This document shows positions 1-7,434 of a DNA stretch of 19,534 bases, piece by piece (position 1 is the first letter of the stretch; the number at the start of each line of letters is the position of its first letter). This DNA comes from Pseudomonadota bacterium (lineage in GTDB: Bacteria > Pseudomonadota > Gammaproteobacteria > Burkholderiales > Burkholderiaceae_B): contig JAEYVD010000618.1 in the NCBI GenBank assembly GCA_023432075.1, positions 1 to 19,534 on the forward strand. Reading direction: 5' to 3'. Position numbers and translations under genes: made by a program. A model generated the notes under the pieces. The model was not told where the DNA came from and made no database searches. It was given only the letters and a program-made list of their open reading frames with translations.

Positions 1-150
1 GATGAAGAGGAACACTTCGCTCAACCGCACGCCCGCATCCTGCGTGTAAACCTCGCGGTATCGCCGTAGCGCCGGCGCAAACCAGTTCTGAGCGCGCCAC
101 GCCAACAAACCCGCGCACAGCATCGCGGCCGCCGCCGCAAGCCAGATCAT
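1..150 (-). CDS. tadB: TadB-like inner-membrane platform protein of the Tad pilus (partial, N-terminus only)
   Basis: Only the first 50 codons are in the window; the gene runs off the left edge. The ATG at 150 overlaps the stop codon of the upstream ATPase gene as ATGA, which fixes the start and suggests coupled translation. The peptide opens with an Ala/Leu-rich membrane segment (residues 2-17, MIWLAAAAAMLCAGLL) followed by a basic stretch (RRYREVY), as in N-termini of TadB proteins, which carry the GspF-like platform domain further along. In Tad systems TadB follows the TadA ATPase and works with TadC as the inner-membrane assembly platform. The identification rests mostly on position and topology because the diagnostic domain is outside the window. 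Confidence 0.7.
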   Translation of the reverse strand, partial: MIWLAAAAAMLCAGLLAWRAQNWFAPALRRYREVYTQDAGVRLSEVFLFI

Positions 151-1838
151 GGCAAGCCCTGCGCAAAGGACGCAACTCCCGGCGCCTGGCCCGTCAAGTC
201 CGAAAACCAGCGGGCGTCCAGGCTCACGCCCTTATCCGCCCAATCGCGCGCAAAGCCGGGCAGCGCGCCGCATCCCCGAAACCCCTGGATGCGATCAAAG
301 CCAAACAAGTCCTGCAACTGAATGCGGCCACTTTCCATGCCCGCCACTTCGACGATCGACGTGACGACGCGGCGGCCATCCGCCAGCCTTGCCTGCTGCA
401 CGATCACGTCCACGCTGGCGGCAATGTGCTCGCGGACGGCTGCCAGCGGCAGGTCCAGCCCAGCCATGAGAATCATGGATTCCAGCCGCGCCAATGCGTC
501 CCGCGGAGAATTGGCATGCAGCGTCGTCAGCGAACCTTCGTGGCCCGTATTCATGGCCGTCAACATGTCGAACGCCTCGGCGCCCCGGCATTCGCCCACG
601 ACGATGCGGTCGGGCCGCATGCGCAGCGCATTGCGCACCAATTCGCGGATGTCGATTCGGCCTCTGCCTTCCTGATTCGGCGGCCGGGCCTCCAGCGCCA
701 CGAGATGCGTATGGTTGAGCCGCAATTCCGCGGCGTCTTCGATCGTGACCACGCGCTCGCCATCCGGAATTTCGTTCGACAGGATGTTCAGCAGCGTCGT
801 CTTGCCCGCCCCCGTCCCCCCGGACACAACCAGGTTCTTGCGCATCCTGACGCACAGGGCCAGAAACTGCGACATCGCGTCGCTCAGCGCGCCCAGCGCA
901 ATCAGGTCCGGCATCTGCGGCCGGCGCTGCGGAAATTTGCGTATGGTCAGGCTGGCGCCCTTCATCGCCACTGGCGGAATGATGGCGTGCACCCGCGAGC
1001 CATCGGGCAGCCGCGCATCGACCATCGGCGAGCTTTCGTCGATGCGGCGCCCCAACGGCGTCACGATGCGTTCGATCACCCAGCGCACCGATTGTTCGCT
1101 GGTGAATGCGGCCTGTGCCCGCCACAGGCGTCCCGCACGCTCGACATAGATTTCGTCGTAGCGGTTGACCATGATTTCCGTGATATCGGGGGCCGCGAGC
1201 AACGGTTCCAGCGGCCCGAGCCCCACCGCTTCGTCGAGCACCTCGCGGCACAGCGCCGGCTTGTCCGCGTCGGGCGGAAGTTCGGTGTCCGTGGCAACGA
1301 TCTGCATCAGAAGGCGTTCGGCCTCAGCGCGCAGCATGCCGTCGCTCATCCCCGCCACGTCGCGCCGTCGCAGATCCAGCGCGCTCAGCAGGGCTGCGTG
1401 AAGCCGTTGACGGTCGTGAAGCCGATGCGTGGTGCGCGGAGGAACGACCGCCGGCGCAATGCCCGCGTCATCGCCGATCGGCCGTTCTTCCGGTTGATCC
1501 GGCGTTGCTGGCACGGCGTTCGGACCTTCGAGACCTGAAGCCGCCTCGAGTTTCGGCATCGACACGCGCAGCCTGCAAGGCCCGATCAGGATCTCGTCAT
1601 GGGGCTGCACCGGCGCATGCCGCACGACCCGCACCCCATTCACCATCGTGCCCGCGAGCGTGCCCAGGTCTTCCAGGACGATTTGATCCGCCTCGCGCAG
1701 AAGCCGGGCGTGCTGACGTCCGACTCGCCAGTTGGGAATCCGCAAACCGCATTGGACGCCTCGTCCAATCAGCACGGGCGCGCGCAGCTTGAGCTGCTGC
1801 TGCGCGGCGTCCTCGAAAGTCAGTTCAATGTCGAGCAT
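147..1838 (-). CDS. tadA: FHA domain-TadA/CpaF secretion ATPase fusion (Tad pilus motor)
   Basis: 563 residues if read from the ATG at 1838, chosen because GGGGAAGGG lies just upstream; an ATG at 1853 would add five residues. Residues about 1-95 form an FHA domain (IGRG, VGRQHARL, then GTMVNG), normally a phosphothreonine reader; the usual Ser before RQH is Gly here. A variable Pro/Ala linker of roughly 50 residues leads to a complete CpaF/TadA ATPase: Walker A GGTGAGKTT near 340-348, the TIEDAAELRL acidic box, RPPNQEGRG, Walker B region RIVVGECRGAEA, and LTTLHANSP. It should power pilus extrusion at the inner membrane. It overlaps the secretin gene upstream by about 14 bases and tadB downstream by ATGA. 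Usual TadA proteins lack FHA; see findings. Confidence 0.93.
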   Translation of the reverse strand: MLDIELTFEDAAQQQLKLRAPVLIGRGVQCGLRIPNWRVGRQHARLLREADQIVLEDLGTLAGTMVNGVRVVRHAPVQPHDEILIGPCRLRVSMPKLEAASGLEGPNAVPATPDQPEERPIGDDAGIAPAVVPPRTTHRLHDRQRLHAALLSALDLRRRDVAGMSDGMLRAEAERLLMQIVATDTELPPDADKPALCREVLDEAVGLGPLEPLLAAPDITEIMVNRYDEIYVERAGRLWRAQAAFTSEQSVRWVIERIVTPLGRRIDESSPMVDARLPDGSRVHAIIPPVAMKGASLTIRKFPQRRPQMPDLIALGALSDAMSQFLALCVRMRKNLVVSGGTGAGKTTLLNILSNEIPDGERVVTIEDAAELRLNHTHLVALEARPPNQEGRGRIDIRELVRNALRMRPDRIVVGECRGAEAFDMLTAMNTGHEGSLTTLHANSPRDALARLESMILMAGLDLPLAAVREHIAASVDVIVQQARLADGRRVVTSIVEVAGMESGRIQLQDLFGFDRIQGFRGCGALPGFARDWADKGVSLDARWFSDLTGQAPGVASFAQGLP

Positions 1839-3204
1839 CGTGCCCTTCCCCATAAGGCGAATTGGCCTCGGCAGACGTCCGTCCCCATTGCGACCCCGCG
1901 CCTGAATACGGATCCCAACCGATTGAATCCGTGGGAACCGCCGTTCCCAAGCGAGGCGGATTGGGAAACGTTGCCTCCAGCGTCTCGCGTCCGCGGCGTA
2001 CGCGATCGGCCATGGCCGGCTCAGCCTGCGACACGATCTTGGGCGTTACGAAGATCGCCAGTTCGGTTTCGCGGCGTTGATAGCGGGTTGAGGAAAACAG
2101 CGCGCCCAGGATCGGAATGTTGCGCAAGCCCGGCAGACCGCTGACGTCGGTGCCCTGCTCGCGCGAAAGAAACCCGCCGATGACAAGCGTGTTGCCCGAA
2201 CGCACGTTGAACTCGGTGGACGCGCGGCGCGTTCGCAGGGCAGGACCGCCCGGAAGGCTCAGCGACGTGTCGACCGAACTGGCCTCCACCTCGATCAACG
2301 ACCGGATAACCCCATTGCGGTCGATCCGCGGCGTGATATTCAGCGACACGCCGTAGGGCTTGAAAAGCGTGGTGGGATTGCCCCGTGCATCCGTGGAGGC
2401 ATAGGGCACCTCCCCGCCGGCGAGAAACGTCGCGCTGGCGCCGCTGCGCGCCAGCAACTGCGGTTGCGCAAGCATCACAGCTTCACCTGTTTGCGCCAGC
2501 GCGGCAATACGCGCCGACAGCAGTGCATTGACGCCGAAGTAGCCCGCGGCCGACGCAACCGGCGCCGCCGTCTCGATGATCTGTTCGCCAGGTCGCGTCA
2601 TGCGGCCGCGCGAGCCCCCGTCCCACGCCAGACCCGCATTGACGCCGCCCTGCGTCATGCCATCCCAGCGCACGCCAAACTCCTGCAGCCGCGACGTGGG
2701 GATCTCGACCACCTGCACGTCCAGCAGCACCATGCGGTCCCACCCCACCTGACCGGTGAAATCCACAACGTCCGGATATCGGTCCACCAACGCCGCAATG
2801 CGCGCGCGATCATCGTCGGACAGGTCATCGCCTTCGATGAGGATGCGGCCGCCCACATTCGAGCTGCGCGCCCCTGGAATCCGGGAGAGCAGACTCTGGA
2901 CCTCCTCGCGTAATCGCGGCGTGCCGGCAGGGACCACACGCAATTCGTAGGCCGCCACGCGGTCGCGTCCAGCCCACACATGCACGGACGACACGCCTTC
3001 GGCGCGCGCAAACACCACGACTTCGCGCCCTTCCGCCGCTACGGCGCTGGCCACCTGGCTATTGCCGATGGCGACTCGCCGTACCCCTGGGTGCGGCAAC
3101 ACGCGCGTTTCGCCGACTTGCAGTTCCAGCGTCTGGGTGTTGGACCATGCTGGCAGACAGGCCAGGCACAGCACCATGGCGAGCAGGCTTTGGATGCGGG
3201 TCAT
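1825..3204 (-). CDS. cpaC: CpaC/RcpA-type secretin of the Tad pilus
   Basis: 459 residues, complete. A Sec signal peptide (about residues 1-21, ending LACLPAWS) is followed by the pilus-secretin N-terminal domain (TLELQVGETRVLPHPGVRR) and a BON-like stretch near 90-145. The C-terminal secretin domain (about 240-400) shows VMLAQPQLLARSG, FLAGGEVPYAS, GVSLNITPRID, NTLVIGGFLSRE, GLPGLRNIPILGALF and ELAIFVTPKIV, all hallmarks of the T2SS/Tad secretin family. It forms the outer-membrane channel for the pilus. Start ATG at 3204 overlaps the stop of cpaB (ATGA). Family assignment is secure; the sub-name (CpaC or RcpA) follows locus context. Confidence 0.95.
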   Translation of the reverse strand: MTRIQSLLAMVLCLACLPAWSNTQTLELQVGETRVLPHPGVRRVAIGNSQVASAVAAEGREVVVFARAEGVSSVHVWAGRDRVAAYELRVVPAGTPRLREEVQSLLSRIPGARSSNVGGRILIEGDDLSDDDRARIAALVDRYPDVVDFTGQVGWDRMVLLDVQVVEIPTSRLQEFGVRWDGMTQGGVNAGLAWDGGSRGRMTRPGEQIIETAAPVASAAGYFGVNALLSARIAALAQTGEAVMLAQPQLLARSGASATFLAGGEVPYASTDARGNPTTLFKPYGVSLNITPRIDRNGVIRSLIEVEASSVDTSLSLPGGPALRTRRASTEFNVRSGNTLVIGGFLSREQGTDVSGLPGLRNIPILGALFSSTRYQRRETELAIFVTPKIVSQAEPAMADRVRRGRETLEATFPNPPRLGTAVPTDSIGWDPYSGAGSQWGRTSAEANSPYGEGHDARH

Positions 3205-4004
3205 GGCCGCTCCGCATCAAAGCTTGCCTGGGCATCCAGGCGATCGCCGTAAACGATGGCGACGCCGGGTAATGGCTTGGGTTCGGCGTCCAACCCCATG
3301 AGGGACGCCAGATCGCTCTGTGCAGCGGGATTCACGGACGCCGCGTCGTCGCGATGACGCAGCATTGCGGTCAGCACCCCAGCCTGCCGCGCGGCAATGA
3401 ACCGCATGGCTTGGTCAGGCGTCGCGGCCAGGGTGATGTTGCCCGCGCCATCGTCGCTGCCCACGGTCAGGACGCGCATGCTCTGCAGCACCGGGACAGT
3501 GAGTTCGCGTTGGCGATGATTGAAGGTCACGTAGATATCGATCGCGTCACCGCCTTTCAGCATATCCGCAAGCCCGCCAAGGTCTGTTGCGGCAACCGTG
3601 AGCGCGCGCTGCCCCGCTTCAAGCCGCGCGGCCAGCGAGGGCTGCGGCGGCTCGTAGGTCATGAAGCTTCTCAGCAAGGGGTCTCCGTGCGCCAAATCGG
3701 CGAGTAGCGTGGCGCCCAGCACGCTGCCAAGCTCCATGGGGTCGACACTGGCGCCCGGCGCCCAGGGCTGCGGTATCTTGCGCACGGCCAGGTGCATCTC
3801 TTCGAGCAACGTGCCGGCCGGCAGGTCATAGGCCGCCACCAGACGGCTGACCAGGGGCGTCTGCGCTTCAGCTTCCAGCGCCTGCACACGCTGCTGAACG
3901 TGCTCGCGCACGGCCCAGGCCGCGACCAGGCCCGCCAGCACCGCCAATCCATACACGCCGGTACGGCGCAACCGCTCGGCGCCGCGAATGATCCAGGGCT
4001 TCAT
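3201..4004 (-). CDS. cpaB: CpaB/RcpC-type Tad pilus assembly protein
   Basis: 267 residues from the ATG at 4004, which overlaps the preceding stop as ATGA; an in-frame ATG at 4013 is possible but less likely. One N-terminal membrane segment (about 17-34, VYGLAVLAGLVAAWAV), then a SAF-type segment (YDLPAGTLLEEMHLAVRKIP) and an RcpC-like domain (QRALTVAATDLGGLADMLKGGDAIDIYV). CpaB/RcpC proteins are periplasmic partners that stabilise the secretin. Immediately upstream of the secretin gene, as is usual. The C-terminal 40 residues have no recognisable motif. Confident family call. Confidence 0.92.
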   Translation of the reverse strand: MKPWIIRGAERLRRTGVYGLAVLAGLVAAWAVREHVQQRVQALEAEAQTPLVSRLVAAYDLPAGTLLEEMHLAVRKIPQPWAPGASVDPMELGSVLGATLLADLAHGDPLLRSFMTYEPPQPSLAARLEAGQRALTVAATDLGGLADMLKGGDAIDIYVTFNHRQRELTVPVLQSMRVLTVGSDDGAGNITLAATPDQAMRFIAARQAGVLTAMLRHRDDAASVNPAAQSDLASLMGLDAEPKPLPGVAIVYGDRLDAQASFDAERP

Positions 4005-4771
4005 GGCGCCCACCCGAGGGCACGCAGCCCGCTGCCGCCTTCCACGGGCACGAGCCAGAGCTTCATCCGTTCCCGTTCACGCGCCCACCATTGGCCATCG
4101 CGAGCGGGTTGTGCGCCCATTTGCGCCGCGTTCCCAGACGCTGCTTTGGCGGCCTCCTCACTATCCAGGGCGCCCTGCGGCATCCATCCCGTCCGCCGCA
4201 AGGCGGCATCCAGCAGTTCAGCCAGCTCTCGCGGTGGCAGCGCGTACTGCCAGATCCGGTCGGAAACCTTGACGCCCGACTCCATCAAGGCGACGTCCGA
4301 CCGGACGCGCGCGCCCTTCGGCAACCACGCCGGCAGAGACGCGGTGGGAGCCGCCCGCACGGGAATTGCCGACAGGCTGCCGACGGTACGATCCGCGCCC
4401 CCCTTTTCCAGTTGCGCCACCCAGCGCTCGTCGCCAACACGGCCCGACAGGATGAGTTGCCCCGGCAGCACGTGCAGATCCGCCAACGCAGGTTGCTGCG
4501 CGACCAGCGTACGAGCGAGGGTTGAGGGACGTCCGGGTGCGTCGAACATCCATACCTGTGCTGGCATGCCGTGCAGCCACAACCGGTCCGCCACGCGTTC
4601 TCGCACGGCGCCAGCGGGAAGCCGCAGGCTCTCAAGGCTGGACACGACCCGCGATGCGCCCGCGCGCTCAGGCAACAGCATCAACGCACAGCAAAGCCCG
4701 ACGCCAATTGCAAACAAGACAGCACGCAATGGCATGCCACGCCCTTTACCCGCGTTTAGGACAAGGCTCAT
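4001..4771 (-). CDS. Tad-locus protein of unknown function with two internally repeated domains
   Basis: 256 residues from the ATG at 4771, which overlaps the tadE-like stop as ATGA; a second ATG 12 codons in, just before the membrane segment, is an alternative. One N-terminal membrane segment (about 13-35, LRAVLFAIGVGLCCALMLLP), the rest predicted periplasmic. The soluble part looks duplicated: LPAGAVRERVADRLW (near 50) and LPKGARVRSDVALM (near 151) open two halves. Each then has an aromatic-containing strand (AQVWMFD, DRIWQYA), an Ala/Leu helix (STLARTLVAQ, RELAELLDAA) and a Trp-containing C-terminal strand (ERWVAQLE, MKLWLVP). I recognise no named family. Its place between tadE and cpaB implies a pilus-assembly role; this is inference. 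Confidence 0.8.
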   Translation of the reverse strand: MSLVLNAGKGRGMPLRAVLFAIGVGLCCALMLLPERAGASRVVSSLESLRLPAGAVRERVADRLWLHGMPAQVWMFDAPGRPSTLARTLVAQQPALADLHVLPGQLILSGRVGDERWVAQLEKGGADRTVGSLSAIPVRAAPTASLPAWLPKGARVRSDVALMESGVKVSDRIWQYALPPRELAELLDAALRRTGWMPQGALDSEEAAKAASGNAAQMGAQPARDGQWWARERERMKLWLVPVEGGSGLRALGWAP

Positions 4772-5382
4772 CTTCCGCCCTCCGCACGCTTGCCAAGTCG
4801 ATCGCCAGGCACGACATCTCCCCAGGCGGAAAGCCAATCCCGCGACAACGCCGGCCGTCCCCAAGGCGCCTCCGCACGGTTGACGAAACGCTGCATCCTG
4901 CCCGCTTCTGCCAGCGAAGTCCGGCTCGATTGAAGCCAGCCCGTCGGCGATGCCCCGATACGGCGTTGCGCATCCGCATCGCCATGCGCATAGCCCGCGC
5001 CGCTTGCCACGCTGAGCTGACGCGAGACCGGCAATCCAAACATGACGTTGACGGCCGACGGCAGCGAGCGGACTTGCACGGACAGCAAACGCATTGCCCC
5101 GCCGAACCATTCGTCCTGCAATGCGCGAACACCCGGCCCGGAAGATCCAGGCCAGCTTTGCGCGCTGCCTTCCAGGTCCATCCGCGCCGGCGCGCGAAGC
5201 GTTGCCACCGGCTGCCCCAGCGCCGACGCCATGACGGCCTGACGACTGACCTGGGTCGTGCGCTGCGCCGAAAAGTGCATCGCGCCGATATCCGATACCG
5301 CCCAGAGCAGCACGGCCATGAGCGGAAACATCAACAACGCCTCGACCACTGCCTGCCCGTGTTCGTTTGATCCGCGTTTCAT
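4768..5382 (-). CDS. tadE: TadE-like minor pilin / pilus assembly protein
   Basis: 204 residues from the ATG at 5382, overlapping the upstream stop as TGATG, with GAGGGG upstream. The N-terminus has the TadE/TadG-like pattern HGQAVVEALLMFPLMAVLLW: a short basic head, a Gly, a Glu placed as in class III prepilins, and one hydrophobic segment (about 12-30). The remainder is extracytoplasmic, with no catalytic motif. TadE-like pseudopilins are minor components of Tad machines. The sequence is diverged, so the split between TadE, TadF and TadG rests on length and order: this one is the shorter of two adjacent pseudopilin-like genes. Confidence 0.8.
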   Translation of the reverse strand: MKRGSNEHGQAVVEALLMFPLMAVLLWAVSDIGAMHFSAQRTTQVSRQAVMASALGQPVATLRAPARMDLEGSAQSWPGSSGPGVRALQDEWFGGAMRLLSVQVRSLPSAVNVMFGLPVSRQLSVASGAGYAHGDADAQRRIGASPTGWLQSSRTSLAEAGRMQRFVNRAEAPWGRPALSRDWLSAWGDVVPGDRLGKRAEGGR

Positions 5383-6782
5383 CACGGCAGCCCCCTCACC
5401 AGCGCGTCTTCTTGCGGCGTGACTGCGGCAAGGCGAGCCTGCCAATAAGGCCGAAAGAGCGTGGCGAGCTCCAGGCGCCCGTCGGCACGCCGCTCCGGCC
5501 GGGAAAAATACGTTTCGGCGGCCGTGCTGACCGTGATGGCGCCAGTTCGGCCCAGTGCGGCATAGCGGAATTGGCCGAGGGGCGCCGCGACCGCGCTATC
5601 GCCATCCGTGGTTTTCAGGGCGGCCGATTGCAGGCTGACCGCCACGGCAAAACGCAAGGGCTGGGCAAGACGCTTGAGCACAACTTCCCGGTAGGCAGGC
5701 AGGCCGCCCCCGGCCCAACGGCTGACCCCCGCCATTGCGTATGAGTTCGCCATGGGGTTGTTGGCTCCGTCAAAGATATTCCAGGATGTGGCGTGTTCCA
5801 CCCATCGCCAGAAGTCTTCCTGCGAAAAGTCTGCAGGCGGATTTTCGATGAACTCCACATCGTCGGGAGCACGGCTCTGTTCGCCCTGGACGGTTCCCCA
5901 CCCCATCGCATATTCACGAAAGTAGCAGCCGATCCAGCGGTTAGAGCGCAGGGCATGGTAGGACTGCGTGTCCAACGCGCCCCAATGGCCATCCGGCCCA
6001 AGCCAGGTCGAGCCGAGCCGCCGGAGTTCGTGCCGAAGCCACGGACACCGTGTGCTGACCACCCAGGGATTGCGCCGAGTCGTATTGCGGCGATCCAGGA
6101 AGCCATAGCGGGCCACAGCGTCTTCGGTGGCTGGCCGCAGGCCGGCCTTGCGTGTGGCGGCCTGACGCTCCGTGAATCCCGGCCACCCGTCCGCCAACAA
6201 ACGCAGACCCAGCGGCGAGGAACCGGACGCATTGCCCGGGCCGATCAGGCCAAACGCGGGATAGTTGGCAGCCAGCACCCCGCGCATGGCACGATCCCGA
6301 GCGTTGATGAAATCGCCGGCAATCGCTTGCGCCGCGGCTTCGAGCACTTGATGCACGACGCGATCATGCTGCGCGAAAGCGCGAGCCAGACGGCTTTCGG
6401 CATCCGAAGGCGCCTGCGCCCCTTGATAGGCCGCCCCGGCGTCCACGCCGAAAAGCATCGCAATCAGGCTGGCTGGCGGATTGCCGCGCCGTCGCTGTGA
6501 TTGCAACGCATCGAGGTACTGCGCCGACGCCCCCAAGGTCACCAGATGCGCCATCGCGACCTGATGCGCAATCTGGCTGCGATTCACGTAGGCAATGGCA
6601 TTGAGCGCACGTGCCTGCATAAGCGCACCGCTATAGGCTGCCGCGTCCGCGGCGTGGGTCAGGCGGCTGCGCGCCTCGACGGTCTGGCCAACGTTATACA
6701 GAACGACGAGCGACGCCGCGCCGACGGCCGCAACCAGCATACCCAGGAACAGGGCCTGGCCCCGTTGTTGATCGGCGAACAT
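5382..6782 (-). CDS. tadG: TadG-like pilus assembly protein
   Basis: 466 residues from the ATG at 6782; the reading frame stays open upstream but overlaps the pilin gene there, so the longer version is rejected. The N-terminus (QQRGQALFLGMLVAAVGAAS) is the TadG-like N-terminal segment with one membrane helix. Next is the conserved stretch THAADAAAYSGA and ALNAIAYVNRSQIAHQVA (about 40-80), typical of TadG-type proteins in this group. The long C-terminal part is Trp-rich and extracytoplasmic, with no von Willebrand motif that I can see. It starts 14 bases after the pilin stop and has no clear ribosome site, so it may depend on translation from the pilin gene. Confidence 0.8.
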   Translation of the reverse strand: MFADQQRGQALFLGMLVAAVGAASLVVLYNVGQTVEARSRLTHAADAAAYSGALMQARALNAIAYVNRSQIAHQVAMAHLVTLGASAQYLDALQSQRRRGNPPASLIAMLFGVDAGAAYQGAQAPSDAESRLARAFAQHDRVVHQVLEAAAQAIAGDFINARDRAMRGVLAANYPAFGLIGPGNASGSSPLGLRLLADGWPGFTERQAATRKAGLRPATEDAVARYGFLDRRNTTRRNPWVVSTRCPWLRHELRRLGSTWLGPDGHWGALDTQSYHALRSNRWIGCYFREYAMGWGTVQGEQSRAPDDVEFIENPPADFSQEDFWRWVEHATSWNIFDGANNPMANSYAMAGVSRWAGGGLPAYREVVLKRLAQPLRFAVAVSLQSAALKTTDGDSAVAAPLGQFRYAALGRTGAITVSTAAETYFSRPERRADGRLELATLFRPYWQARLAAVTPQEDALVRGLP

Positions 6783-6796
6783 GGATGGCTGCGCGT

Positions 6797-7063
6797 TCAA
6801 TTCGCGATCTCGGCGTTGCCGGTGAACGACTTGAGCGACCGGGCCTTGGTCTGGGCCGCCGCCTTCTGGGCCGCCTGCTGCGCGGCTTTGGATTGCGAGC
6901 TGCCGTCTTCTCCCGCAAGCTCTCGCGCCATGGCGGCCGTCTGCGACCGCACGACTTGCCCGAAATACTGATAAACCGCGATCGCCGCCACGGCGACCAG
7001 CGCCACGACAACGATGTACTCCGTCATCCCCTGTCCCAATTGGCGCTTTCGATGCCCCCACAT
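6797..7063 (-). CDS. Flp/Tad-type prepilin-like protein
   Basis: 88 residues from the ATG at 7063, preceded by GGGAG seven bases upstream. The head MWGHRKRQLG, then QGMTEY, fits a class III prepilin: cleavage after Gly10 puts Glu at +5 and Tyr at +6, as in Flp pilins. A hydrophobic helix IVVVALVAVAAIAVYQYFG follows. The rest (about 45 residues) is an Ala/Gln/Lys-rich tail, longer than in minimal Flp pilins. First gene of the operon, so it probably supplies the pilus subunit or a major pseudopilin. A prepilin peptidase is needed and is not in this window. Confidence 0.85.
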   Translation of the reverse strand: MWGHRKRQLGQGMTEYIVVVALVAVAAIAVYQYFGQVVRSQTAAMARELAGEDGSSQSKAAQQAAQKAAAQTKARSLKSFTGNAEIAN

Positions 7064-7434
7064 ATCTGCTCTCCCGTGCATTGAACGTGGAGGCCAGTGT
7101 CGCCAGCGGGCGGCGAGCGGACAATTCGTGGATCCCGAGACGGACAAATCCGCGCATGCCCCCTTGACGCTTCGGTGTCGTTTAAAGGCCCTGCGCCAAC
7201 GGCGTTCCAGCCCCTTTTATGGCGAGGGTTTCCCCTATTGCCGGGCTGACACCCGAGCAGTAGATTTGAGTTGCCGGGCTGTCTGACACCCATCGCGTGC
7301 GAAGCCGGGCAGGAGCGCCTCAGACTCATCTTGAGCTGGGGCGCTCTTCCATTTGGGGGGCTTTTCAGCTGGCAGAGGCTTTCGTATTCGCGACTGCAAT
7401 TCCAACCAAGGCCGCAACGAGCCTTGGACGATCC
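7064..7434 (-). promoter_or_regulatory. Gene-free region upstream of the Tad operon
   Basis: 371 bases between the autotransporter stop and the pilin start. The Tad promoter should be here, since the whole operon reads left from 7063, but I see no convincing -35/-10 or sigma-54 pair. Two related elements occur: TTGCCGGGCTGACACCC (7238-7254) and TTGCCGGGCTGTCTGACACCC (7271-7291), 33 bases apart, differing by a GTCT insertion. They could be regulator sites. A 7-base stem at 7406-7427 lies just past the autotransporter stop. Confidence 0.45.
7406..7427 (-). terminator. Possible terminator hairpin after the autotransporter gene
   Basis: CCAAGGC (7406-7412) and GCCTTGG (7421-7427) form a perfect 7-base stem with an 8-base loop, eight bases past the autotransporter stop codon on the minus strand. 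The following bases (TTGGAATTG) are not a proper T-run, so intrinsic termination is uncertain. Confidence 0.3.

Noticed and set aside
3792..4883. Long plus-strand ORF of 363 residues opposite the Tad genes
   Set aside because: It is an antisense shadow in high-GC DNA; the translation is Arg/Pro/Ala-rich without motifs, and the minus-strand genes are secure.
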